Below, in pieces: positions 8,199 to 13,972 of a stretch of 14,794 bases of DNA (positions are counted from its first letter, which is position 1; every line of letters begins with the position of its first letter). The notes beneath the pieces are model-generated. The model made no database searches, was not told the DNA's origin, and saw only the letters and a program-made list of their open reading frames with translations. This DNA is from JBFWWW01 sp050245975 (GTDB taxonomy: Bacteria > Pseudomonadota > Alphaproteobacteria > Rhizobiales > Hyphomicrobiaceae): contig JBFWWW010000085.1 of the NCBI GenBank assembly GCA_050245975.1, positions 1-14,794 on the forward strand, read 5' to 3'. The translations under genes were made by a program, and so were the position numbers.

Positions 8199-8236
8199 CC
8201 CTGGGGGTGCTAGGCTATGACCAGCACTCCCCAGGG
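8199..8236 (+). promoter_or_regulatory. 13-bp stem-loop covering the first possible ATPase start codon
   Basis: The arms CCCTGGGGGTGCT (8199-8211) and AGCACTCCCCAGGG (8223-8236) pair over 13 bp with one bulged T at 8228, leaving an 11-nt loop (8212-8222). The loop holds the ATG at 8217-8219 and the stem buries the only G-rich ribosome-site candidate (8203-8207). No T-tract follows. In an RNA entering from outside the element this would hide the 8217 start. It favours the internal ATG at 8262 as the working start, or translational control of the longer form. Confidence 0.65.
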
Positions 8237-8261
8237 GCGGTCGCGACCAACCGGATTTCAG

Positions 8262-9284
8262 ATGATCCGCACCATTAAGATCGAAAACTACCGATGCTTC
8301 AAAAGCTTGAAGATCGAAGATGTAGCGCGGCTAACCGTTATTGTGGGCGATAACGGCAGCGGGAAAACTGCGCTTCTAGAGGCAATGTTTCTGCCCTTGG
8401 GAACCAGCAGTGGGTTGATCGCTCGCTATAGAGCCCAACGGGGCCTCGACGGCGCGTTCAATGCAACGCGCCGTCGTATAGAGGATGCTCTCTTTGGTGA
8501 GCTATTTTACAAATTTCAATACAATAACCCGGTGCGAGTAGAGCTAACTGGAGATGGGCCTGAGACCCGCGCAGTCACAATCGCTCGGGGCGAATGGCAA
8601 GAAACACCATCGTCTGTCGCAATCCAGTACGTAGACAGTAAGGGGCAAGAGCGAGTTCTCGTTCCCGACTTTGATGCTCAGGGGCGACCCAGTTTTCCGG
8701 AGACGGGTGAAGACATACCGAATTTCTTCCACTTTTCTGCGAATACTGCGACCGGTTCTATCGAGACTGCAGGCCGATTCTCAGATATGAGTCGGGCGCG
8801 AGCCCAATCTGAATTCGTGAAAACTTTCACGAACGAGTATGCATGGCTTCAAGACATAAGCATTGAAGTCATCGCAGGTGCGCCATCCCTCTATGGGACT
8901 CTAGTCGACACCAAAGATAAGATCGCTCTGGCAAATATCTCTGGCGGAATAGCCAGAATGGTAGCGGTCATGGTGGCTATAGCATCCCGAAAAAATGCTG
9001 TTGTTTTGGTGGATGAAATCGAGAACGGCATCCACTACAAGCACCAGGTCGCGATATGGAAGGGGCTGTTGCGCTTTTTGCGAGAGCATGATGGGCAGAT
9101 GATATGCACGACACACAGTCAGGAGTGGCTTGAAGCTCTGGTCGAGGCCGGTGGTGAGAAGCTGGACGACGTGGCGCTTTGGCGCGTGGAACGCGGAAAA
9201 GATCAGCCAACCGTCCGACAATTTTCAGGCGCGACTCTAAGGGCAGGTTTGGAGCACGGCAAGGAGGTGCGATCGAATGAATGA
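8262..9284 (+). CDS. AAA15/ABC-type ATPase of a putative anti-phage module
   Basis: This 340-residue protein (355 if translation starts at 8217) begins MIRTIKIENYRCFKSLKIED, the usual N-terminus of RecF/OLD-like AAA_15/AAA_21 ATPases. Counting from 8262, Walker A is GDNGSGKT at 29-36, an ISGG signature lies at 226-229, Walker B VVLVDEIENG at 247-256 (Asp251, Glu252), and an H-loop ICTTHSQE at 281-288. All catalytic parts are present, so it should hydrolyse ATP as a dimer. It lacks a fused C-terminal nuclease; the next gene supplies a TOPRIM domain, as in PARIS (AriA/AriB). The coding end overlaps the TOPRIM gene by 8 bp. Homology and the hairpin at 8199-8236 favour the 8262 start, preceded by a weak GGA. 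Base composition is lower in GC than the chromosome. The defence role is inference. Confidence 0.85.
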   Translation: MIRTIKIENYRCFKSLKIEDVARLTVIVGDNGSGKTALLEAMFLPLGTSSGLIARYRAQRGLDGAFNATRRRIEDALFGELFYKFQYNNPVRVELTGDGPETRAVTIARGEWQETPSSVAIQYVDSKGQERVLVPDFDAQGRPSFPETGEDIPNFFHFSANTATGSIETAGRFSDMSRARAQSEFVKTFTNEYAWLQDISIEVIAGAPSLYGTLVDTKDKIALANISGGIARMVAVMVAIASRKNAVVLVDEIENGIHYKHQVAIWKGLLRFLREHDGQMICTTHSQEWLEALVEAGGEKLDDVALWRVERGKDQPTVRQFSGATLRAGLEHGKEVRSNE

Positions 9285-9924
9285 AAGGCAGCGACCATCT
9301 AGGTTGTTGCTTTGCGAGGGACCGGACGATGCCGAATTTTTCAGGGCGCTCATTGAAGAGCGCAATCTACCTGCGTACCGCGTCAAACATAATGGCACGA
9401 AGGCCGATCCTACCGGGGGCAACTCGAAATTTGCGTCAGGATTGCGGGCGCACTATGAGCTTGATGGGCCGTTCTCTAGAGTACTTGTGGTATCAGACAA
9501 TGACGAGGATCCCACAAAATCATTCAACTCCGTTCGGAGCCAAGTCGAAGCGTATTTCGGCTTTGCTCCAAACGCCGCAGGGCACACACTTGCTGGCCCA
9601 CCTCGACTATGTATTCTGATGATCCCCTGGATCGGGGTTCTTGGAAATCTGGAATGTTTGTGCACTGACGCAGCAAAGGCGGCCGACAAAACAAAAGCGT
9701 CCCATGTAGACCAATTTTCGGCGCTAGTTGGAACAGATAAATGGAAAAGCGAGTGTCGACGAAAAGAGATGTGGCTAAGATCTAATCTCGCGGCTCGTTC
9801 TGAAGCCGACCCATTTGTTTCATTGCGAAACGTGTTCAGTGACAAAAAAAACCGCGGACTCGTTCCCTTGAGGGAAGCGACGTTTAAGAGGATCGCGGAT
9901 TTTTTGATCGACTTCGCACGTTAG
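9277..9924 (+). CDS. TOPRIM-domain protein (DUF3226-like), partner of the ATPase
   Basis: In this 215-residue protein the TOPRIM fold is marked by LLCEGPDDAEFF (Glu14, then Asp17/Asp18) and VVSDNDED with Asp74 and Asp76, the acidic residues that hold Mg2+ in TOPRIM nucleases. IPWIGVLGNLE at about 116-126 resembles the G-x-LE motif of the DUF3226 group, close to RloB/DUF4435 effectors. The ATG overlaps the end of the ATPase gene, and a full AAGGAGGTG ribosome site (9261-9269, 7-nt spacing) lies inside that gene, so the two are made together. By analogy with PARIS, the ATPase would sense infection and hold or release the TOPRIM effector, which would cut DNA or RNA; that is inference. Its 3' end overlaps a convergent small ORF by 41 bp. 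Confidence 0.82.
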   Translation: MNERQRPSRLLLCEGPDDAEFFRALIEERNLPAYRVKHNGTKADPTGGNSKFASGLRAHYELDGPFSRVLVVSDNDEDPTKSFNSVRSQVEAYFGFAPNAAGHTLAGPPRLCILMIPWIGVLGNLECLCTDAAKAADKTKASHVDQFSALVGTDKWKSECRRKEMWLRSNLAARSEADPFVSLRNVFSDKKNRGLVPLREATFKRIADFLIDFAR

Positions 9925-10054
9925 CCTTCGCAGTTTTCTTGAACGCTCGCTCGAATTCTTCCTCGCTCGTGGTCACGCCAGCCTCCTTTGCGGCCTCTCT
10001 GAAGCGTTCATATTGCTCGCGAGGAGATAGCTCTGGTTCTTTGCGCTTTGGCAT
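9884..10054 (-). CDS. Small charged accessory ORF of the IS1595 element
   Basis: This is a 56-codon frame with ATG at 10052-10054 and TAA at 9884-9886. The product begins MPKRKEPELSPREQYERFRE and continues with AAKEAGVTTSEEEFERAFKK, followed by a basic tail. It is rich in Glu, Lys and Arg and probably helical. It lies 77 bp downstream of the transposase on the same strand. From memory, similar small PREQ/RF proteins accompany IS1595-type transposases in alphaproteobacteria, so it may belong to the element rather than to the cargo; function unknown. Its 3' end overlaps the TOPRIM gene by 41 bp in the opposite direction, so antisense effects are possible. Confidence 0.6.
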   Translation of the reverse strand: MPKRKEPELSPREQYERFREAAKEAGVTTSEEEFERAFKKTAKANVRSRSKNPRSS

Positions 10055-10131
10055 GCGCCTACGATAAGTGATTTGGCGGCTTCGGTCACTTTCTGCGTCT
10101 GCGCCACCTAAGAAACCTACGCGCCACCCGC

Positions 10132-11088
10132 TTAGTAGATGGACCTATCAGCGGCTTTGTAAGTCAGGCGCTTTCCCTTGACGCCTGCAACGATCCTTGC
10201 AGCGCGTATGTCGTCCTCGATACCATGCGCCGAGCGGTTGTTGTATCTAAAATCGAACTCCGCCAGATAGCGGTGCAGGTGCTTTTCTTTGCAGTGCTGA
10301 TAGGTGCCGCGCATGCCGCGCTTGAACACGCCGAAGTAGCCCTCAACCGTGTTGGTGTGGATAGCAGGGCGGCCTTCCTCGTAGCGCACGTATTCCTTCT
10401 TGCTGTGGTCAACGCGGTCGTGGCTGGCAAAGCCGCGCAGCTGGTCGCGGTACAGCTGGGCCTTGTCGGTCATTACGGCCGCTTCCTTGGAAACGTTTTC
10501 CGACACGATGGGAATGACCTCGGAAACCGTGCTGCCTGAAACGTGATAGCTGCGGACCTCGCCGCCACGCTGCACAAGCGACAGAATGACGTTCTTGTGC
10601 GCTGAGTTGGTGATGCCCTTGAACGGACCGCGACCCTTGGGATGCGTGTCGGCGCGGCCGTAAATGGTTTCGTCGATTTCCACGACGCCGCCACTGCCCA
10701 TCGGAGGCATGAGGCCGCCAACGCGCATGGCCTCGCGGATGCGATGGCTCATGAACCACGCCGACTTGAGAGTGATCCCCAGCATGCGGTGCAGCTGGTT
10801 TGAACTAATGCCCTTCTTGCTGGCGGCGAGCAGAGCGATCGCCTGTAACCACAGGCGCATCGGGATGTGGCTGTCCTCGAAAACGGTGCCGACCTTAACA
10901 GTGAATGGCTTGCGGCAGTCCTTGCACTTGTAGGTGCCGATACGGGTGCTTTTGCCGCCCAGCTTGGTGTTACGGTCCAGGCCGCCGCAGCGGGGACACT
11001 GCGGGCCATGCGGCCACAGATGAGCCTCGACCCAGTCATAGGCCGCCTGCTCGTCGTAGAACCGCGTGTGGGAGAGTACGTCTGCCAT
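10132..11088 (-). CDS. IS1595-family transposase
   Basis: This 318-residue protein starts MADVLSHTRFYDEQAAYDWV. An N-terminal zinc ribbon has Cys31/Cys34 (CPRC) and Cys55/Cys58 (CKDC). A helix-turn-helix-like stretch follows at about 93-117, then an ISXO2/IS1595-type DDE domain. Probable catalytic residues are Asp139 (VEIDE), Asp208 (VMTDK) and Glu249 (NTVEGYFGVFKRG) with the accompanying Lys256. The conserved EFDFRYNNR follows. No frameshift or stop is seen, so it should be active. I prefer the ATG at 11086-11088, because AAGGAG lies 6 nt upstream; an ATG at 11109 would add seven residues and lacks such a site. Only 37 bp separate the start from the right terminal repeat, so its promoter must involve the repeat and perhaps the flank. 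Confidence 0.96.
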   Translation of the reverse strand: MADVLSHTRFYDEQAAYDWVEAHLWPHGPQCPRCGGLDRNTKLGGKSTRIGTYKCKDCRKPFTVKVGTVFEDSHIPMRLWLQAIALLAASKKGISSNQLHRMLGITLKSAWFMSHRIREAMRVGGLMPPMGSGGVVEIDETIYGRADTHPKGRGPFKGITNSAHKNVILSLVQRGGEVRSYHVSGSTVSEVIPIVSENVSKEAAVMTDKAQLYRDQLRGFASHDRVDHSKKEYVRYEEGRPAIHTNTVEGYFGVFKRGMRGTYQHCKEKHLHRYLAEFDFRYNNRSAHGIEDDIRAARIVAGVKGKRLTYKAADRSIY

Positions 11089-11110
11089 TGGAATCTCCTT
11101 GGCCTTCAAC

Positions 11111-11136
11111 GTACGTCAATCTGTTTGGTACGTCAA
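11111..11136. repeat. Direct repeat at the right end of the element
   Basis: GTACGTCAA occurs at 11111-11119 and again at 11128-11136, a 17-bp period. The outer copy is part of the terminal repeat and the inner copy is subterminal. It may be a second transposase-binding subsite. Confidence 0.5.
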
Positions 11137-11149
11137 GTATAATATTCCG
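11126..11149 (-). repeat. Right terminal inverted repeat
   Basis: Read on the minus strand it starts CGGAATATTATACTT and ends ACGTACCA, with one mismatch to the left end. It contains TATTAT (11139-11144, minus), which could act as the -10 of an inward transposase promoter. On the plus strand it holds TATAAT (11138-11143), an outward -10-like hexamer without a good -35. Confidence 0.95.
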
Positions 11150-11167
11150 ATCAACCAACAAGAACAA
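11139..11167 (-). promoter_or_regulatory. Possible junction promoter for the transposase
   Basis: On the minus strand TTGTTC (11162-11167) lies in the chromosomal flank, exactly 17 bp from TATTAT (11139-11144, 5/6 to consensus) in the terminal repeat. The -35 half is part of the first LexA-type box. The predicted start would be about 44 nt upstream of the transposase ATG. Sequence-based prediction; the -35 is only a half match. Confidence 0.35.
11150..11157. repeat. Target site duplication, right copy
   Basis: ATCAACCA, identical to 8131-8138, immediately outside the right terminal repeat. Confidence 0.95.
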
Positions 11168-11176
11168 AGTTAGAAC
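11162..11176 (-). promoter_or_regulatory. LexA-type (SOS) box 1
   Basis: GAAC-AAAGTTA-GAAC, which on the minus strand reads GTTC-N7-GTTC, the LexA box of alphaproteobacteria. It also overlaps a perfect palindrome CAAAGTT-AG-AACTTTG (11165-11180). It is 12 bp outside the transposon. Confidence 0.65.
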
Positions 11177-11208
11177 TTTGCCTCGACGGCGATCGCGAAT
11201 CGAGGTAT

Positions 11209-11223
11209 GTTCTCTTTACGTTC
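11209..11223 (+). promoter_or_regulatory. LexA-type (SOS) box 2
   Basis: GTTC-TCTTTAC-GTTC on the plus strand, an exact GTTC-N7-GTTC match, 75 bp upstream of the Cas2-like start codon. Together with box 1 it makes chance unlikely. No clean -35/-10 pair could be assigned beside it. Confidence 0.7.
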
Positions 11224-11297
11224 CGATGATCCCTTGTCTCGCGTTCCGGCACAGGACGACCGGCCCCCGATTGACCCATAAGACCGCGAGCCCTCCG

Positions 11298-11645
11298 ATG
11301 CGCACCTTCCTCATCGCCTACGACCTCTCGAACCCCTCCGCCGCCCGCCACCGCCTGTCGGGCGAAATCATGCAGCTTGGCGAGGCCTGGGCCCGTCCGC
11401 TCGAGTCCACCTGGTACGTCCGCGCCAGCCTCCGCAAGGCCGCCGTCGAAACCGCACTGCGGGCGCATCTCGACGAGGAGGACGGCCTCATCATCCAGGA
11501 GGTCGCCGCGGAGGCTGCGCTGCTCAACACGAGCCTGCGCTGGTTCAAGCGCCGCTCGGAAGCCGCTCCAGCGGCCAGCGACAACGTGGTGGCCTTCCCG
11601 GCGCCAGCCGCCGATCCGGCGATGCCACAGGCGGAAGCTGCCTGA
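11298..11645 (+). CDS. Cas2-like small protein
   Basis: The first part of this 115-residue protein, MRTFLIAYDLSNPSAARHRL, has the beta strand ending in YDL with the Asp at position 9 that is typical of Cas2/VapD-like ferredoxin folds. ESTWYVRAS (35-43) is a second strand like that seen in Cas2-like SinR-type proteins. The tail from about 90 is Ala/Pro-rich and probably disordered. There are no other cas genes and no repeat array, so a role in CRISPR adaptation is unlikely; a stand-alone nuclease or toxin-like role is possible but unproven. The frame is open far upstream through the transposon end, but the conserved start fixes the ATG at 11298. Two LexA-type boxes precede it, suggesting induction by DNA damage. 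It is convergent with the membrane protein gene, 12 bp apart. Confidence 0.72.
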   Translation: MRTFLIAYDLSNPSAARHRLSGEIMQLGEAWARPLESTWYVRASLRKAAVETALRAHLDEEDGLIIQEVAAEAALLNTSLRWFKRRSEAAPAASDNVVAFPAPAADPAMPQAEAA

Positions 11646-11657
11646 TCGGCGGCCCGC

Positions 11658-12479
11658 TCAGGCCCGTCCGTTCGGCGCGGCTTGAGCCTGGACCTGAGCT
11701 GGCGTCACGCCCTGACGCCACGGTTTGGTGGTCTGCTGTTCCTTGTCGAACAGCCGTTCCAGCAGATCATCGATCCTCGGATCCGGCGATGGCGTACGCT
11801 TTCGCCGGGTCCGTTGCCGCTCCTGCGCCCTGAGCGCCCAGGATTGCGCGCCGGTCTTCTTCTCGCGCCGCATCGAGATGAGCAGCGGCCGGTCCGGCTC
11901 CTCGAGATCGAGCTCCTCCAGGAACGTCTCGCGGACCGCGTAGAACGATTGCAGGATCGCGTCACGCACAAGGTTGCGCGCTTCCAGGTCCAGGTTCGTC
12001 GCCTTGCGCGGATCGAGCGTCTGCAGCGCGCGCCGCATGTCATGCAGCGGCGCGAACGGATAGAGCCCCACCAGATCGCCCGTCTCTCCCACATTGCGAT
12101 AGACCGTCCGCATGTTGTCGAGCGTCTCCGACACTTTGCAGAAGGCGGCGACATAGTCCTCGGTCGTCGGGTTCTCGATCTGCGTGTAGGCATAGAGCTG
12201 CGATTTCATCTCGATGATGTCGCGCCATTCCTCTTTCAGAGCGGCGATGAAGCTATGCCGCTTCTGGAACACGTCCGTCACATAGGCGACGCCGCCGGTG
12301 GCGATCAGCAGCGACATGTCGCGCAAAAATTCATAGGCATCCTTGAGCACCCTCTCGGCCGGCGTGCCGGCGAGGCCCGGCACATGATCGGCAAGCTTGG
12401 AGACGAGCGAGATGCCCAGGACGAAGGCCAAAAGAACGTAGACGCGCCGCAGCGTGCGCCTGAGCGTCGAGCGTGTCAT
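11658..12479 (-). CDS. Conserved membrane protein of unknown function
   Basis: In this 273-residue protein a hydrophobic stretch RVYVLLAFVLGISLVSKLA near residues 12-30 and a second around 52-66 (MSLLIATGGVAYVTD) predict two N-terminal membrane helices. A long soluble domain without Cys-rich or enzyme motifs that I recognise follows, and then a basic Arg-rich C-terminal tail (about 215-240). The open frame extends upstream to 12884, but that part is Arg/Pro-rich, antisense-like and overlaps the preceding gene. The ATG at 12477-12479 overlaps the stop of the upstream gene in an ATGA arrangement, so the two are translationally coupled. Family not recognised. Confidence 0.75.
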   Translation of the reverse strand: MTRSTLRRTLRRVYVLLAFVLGISLVSKLADHVPGLAGTPAERVLKDAYEFLRDMSLLIATGGVAYVTDVFQKRHSFIAALKEEWRDIIEMKSQLYAYTQIENPTTEDYVAAFCKVSETLDNMRTVYRNVGETGDLVGLYPFAPLHDMRRALQTLDPRKATNLDLEARNLVRDAILQSFYAVRETFLEELDLEEPDRPLLISMRREKKTGAQSWALRAQERQRTRRKRTPSPDPRIDDLLERLFDKEQQTTKPWRQGVTPAQVQAQAAPNGRA

Positions 12480-13147
12480 GTGTGCGGTTTCCCTCCCAGG
12501 AGACGGCGCGAGGCGTCCGCCCCAGCCGACGGATGCAGCATCGGATGGTATTCGGCTGAAAGTACGGCGACGATGGAGCGCGGCGTCAGCACCGTCGCGG
12601 AGAGGTCCGGGTCGAGCCGCCGCGACGGTCCATACCCGGCCGGGGTCCACGGCAGAAGCCGCCCGCTCAGGACGAGAAGCGACGTGCGGTCGGGTCCGCG
12701 GACAAAAGTCCCGTCCGGCAGATCGCCGAGGCGGCCCGGATAGGTCGCTTTCTGTCCGGCCTGCCCCGTTCTCTCCTGATGCAGGACCGCATCCATATCC
12801 GGCGCCCGGGCGCGGCGACCGTCGGGCCGGGGCCGCGTCATCGCCCACAGCGCGGCGAAATGCTCGGCCTCCTTGCGCCGGCATTCGAAACAGGGCCGGT
12901 GACCCGCAGCCAGCGCCGTCGCCTCATCGAGAAAAAACAACTCGGTATAGCGGTTGGGCTGCATCACAGCGCGGCGGCGCCCCTTGAACTCCAGGACGCA
13001 GCAGATCCATTGCCGCGAGTGCCAGCGCCGATGCCCCAACGTCCGGTCCGGTCGATGAAAGGCTCCGCCACGGTTGCCCATCAGCAGGCCCCGGTGCGGC
13101 GTGGCAATGATCTCGCCCTCGGGCGTCACCCGGTTCTGGAGCGACAT
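12476..13147 (-). CDS. Hypothetical protein with Ada-like zinc-binding motif
   Basis: This 223-residue protein begins MSLQNRVTPEGEIIATPHRG. The segment YTELFFLDEATALAAGHRPCFECRR (67-91) closely resembles the metal-binding module of Ada (FF...A..aG.RPC..C). Cys86 and Cys89 form the second Cys pair and Cys49/Cys50 (WICC) are candidates for the first. In Ada this zinc site takes methyl groups from DNA phosphotriesters; here the rest of Ada (AraC and methyltransferase domains) is missing, so the function is open. The start at 13145-13147 is chosen because the frame upstream overlaps the ribosome site of the divergent hydratase gene. It is coupled to the downstream membrane protein by a 4-bp overlap, and 43 bp separate it from the divergent gene. 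Confidence 0.75.
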   Translation of the reverse strand: MSLQNRVTPEGEIIATPHRGLLMGNRGGAFHRPDRTLGHRRWHSRQWICCVLEFKGRRRAVMQPNRYTELFFLDEATALAAGHRPCFECRRKEAEHFAALWAMTRPRPDGRRARAPDMDAVLHQERTGQAGQKATYPGRLGDLPDGTFVRGPDRTSLLVLSGRLLPWTPAGYGPSRRLDPDLSATVLTPRSIVAVLSAEYHPMLHPSAGADASRRLLGGKPHT

Positions 13148-13190
13148 GACGCGATCTGCCACACTCCGCCTGCGATCAGGAGACATCAGC

Positions 13191-13970
13191 ATGGCGCACC
13201 CGCCCGTCGTTGTGAAGCTGGATGACAGGGAAGACGCTCGCATCGCGCGCGTCACCGTCGACAACCGCGACCGGCTCAACTGCCTGTCCACGGCTCATAT
13301 CACGGCGCTCACAACCGTCTTTGCCGAGCTGTCAGCCGACGCCACGCTGCGCGCCGTGGTGCTGACAGGCGAAGGCGAACGCGCCTTCATCGGCGGCGCC
13401 GACCTCAACGAGCTTGGCGCCTTCTGCACCGACAGCGCGCGCCTCTACATCACGAGGCTGCACGGTGCCTGTGCGGCCATCCGCGCCTGCCCGGTACCGG
13501 TGATCGGTCGCATCAACGGCTTCTGTCTCGGTGCCGGGCTCGAGATCGCGGCGAGCTGCGACATGCGGGCGGCTGCCGATACGGCACGCTTCGGCATGCC
13601 GGAGGTCCACATGGGCATTCCGTCCGTTATCGAGGCGGCGCTGCTGCCGGGCCTCGTCGGCTGGGGCAGGACACGCGAAATGCTGCTCACCGGCGAAACA
13701 TTTTCCGCGTCGGAGGCCCTGGCGATGGGGTTCGTGCAGCGCGTTGCGCCCGCGACGGACCTGGATGCCGCCGTCGACGGCTGGCTCGCCGCAATCCTGA
13801 AAGCCACGCCCCAGGCCACGCGCGCACAGAAGGCGCTGATGAACCGCTGGGAGCGTTCCAGCGTCGAGGAAGGCATCATGGCGGGGATCGACGCCCTGTC
13901 GGATGCCTATAGGACCGGCGAGCCGCAGAAGGCCATCGCCGCGTTCTTCGCGGCAAAGAAGAGAACCTGA
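13191..13970 (+). CDS. Enoyl-CoA hydratase/isomerase family protein
   Basis: This 259-residue crotonase-fold enzyme would add water to a 2-enoyl-CoA or isomerise it in fatty acid or related acyl-CoA breakdown. The oxyanion-hole segments are ERAFIGGADLNEL (63-75) and INGFCLGAGLEIAASCD (108-124). Both glutamates used by true hydratases are present, Glu118 (GLEIA) and Glu138 (MPEVHMG), so hydratase activity is plausible. The ATG at 13191 is preceded by AGGAGA (13178-13183) with 7-nt spacing; the open frame upstream (from 13074) is antisense to the divergent gene and is not coding. The substrate is not evident. The convergent neighbour ends 2 bp after its stop. Confidence 0.93.
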   Translation: MAHPPVVVKLDDREDARIARVTVDNRDRLNCLSTAHITALTTVFAELSADATLRAVVLTGEGERAFIGGADLNELGAFCTDSARLYITRLHGACAAIRACPVPVIGRINGFCLGAGLEIAASCDMRAAADTARFGMPEVHMGIPSVIEAALLPGLVGWGRTREMLLTGETFSASEALAMGFVQRVAPATDLDAAVDGWLAAILKATPQATRAQKALMNRWERSSVEEGIMAGIDALSDAYRTGEPQKAIAAFFAAKKRT

Positions 13971-13972
13971 CG

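Larger units (their letters stand above)
8139..11149. mobile_element. IS1595-family transposon with ATPase + TOPRIM cargo
   Basis: A complete element of 3,011 bp. Its ends are fixed by 24-bp terminal inverted repeats (8139-8162 and 11126-11149, 23 of 24 matching) and by the perfect 8-bp duplication ATCAACCA outside both. It contains an IS1595-type transposase and a 56-residue accessory ORF on the minus strand. A two-gene ATPase/TOPRIM cassette lies on the plus strand and converges with the accessory ORF. The cargo genes are visibly less GC-rich than the flanking chromosome, which points to an outside origin. Members of the IS1595 family with passenger genes are known; this cargo is consistent with an anti-phage function. 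Intact ends, an intact transposase frame and an exact duplication suggest a recent insertion. Confidence 0.95.

Noticed and set aside
11138..11143. Perfect TATAAT in the right terminal repeat as an outward promoter for the Cas2-like gene
   Set aside because: No acceptable -35 hexamer lies 15-19 bp upstream, so outward activity is not supported.
11298..11645. Cas2-like gene as evidence of a CRISPR-Cas locus
   Set aside because: No cas1, no effector genes and no regularly spaced repeats are present; stand-alone Cas2-like proteins are common.
12480..12884. N-terminal extension of the membrane protein gene
   Set aside because: It overlaps the Ada-motif gene in another frame and is Arg/Pro/Gly-rich; the coupled ATG at 12479 fits better.
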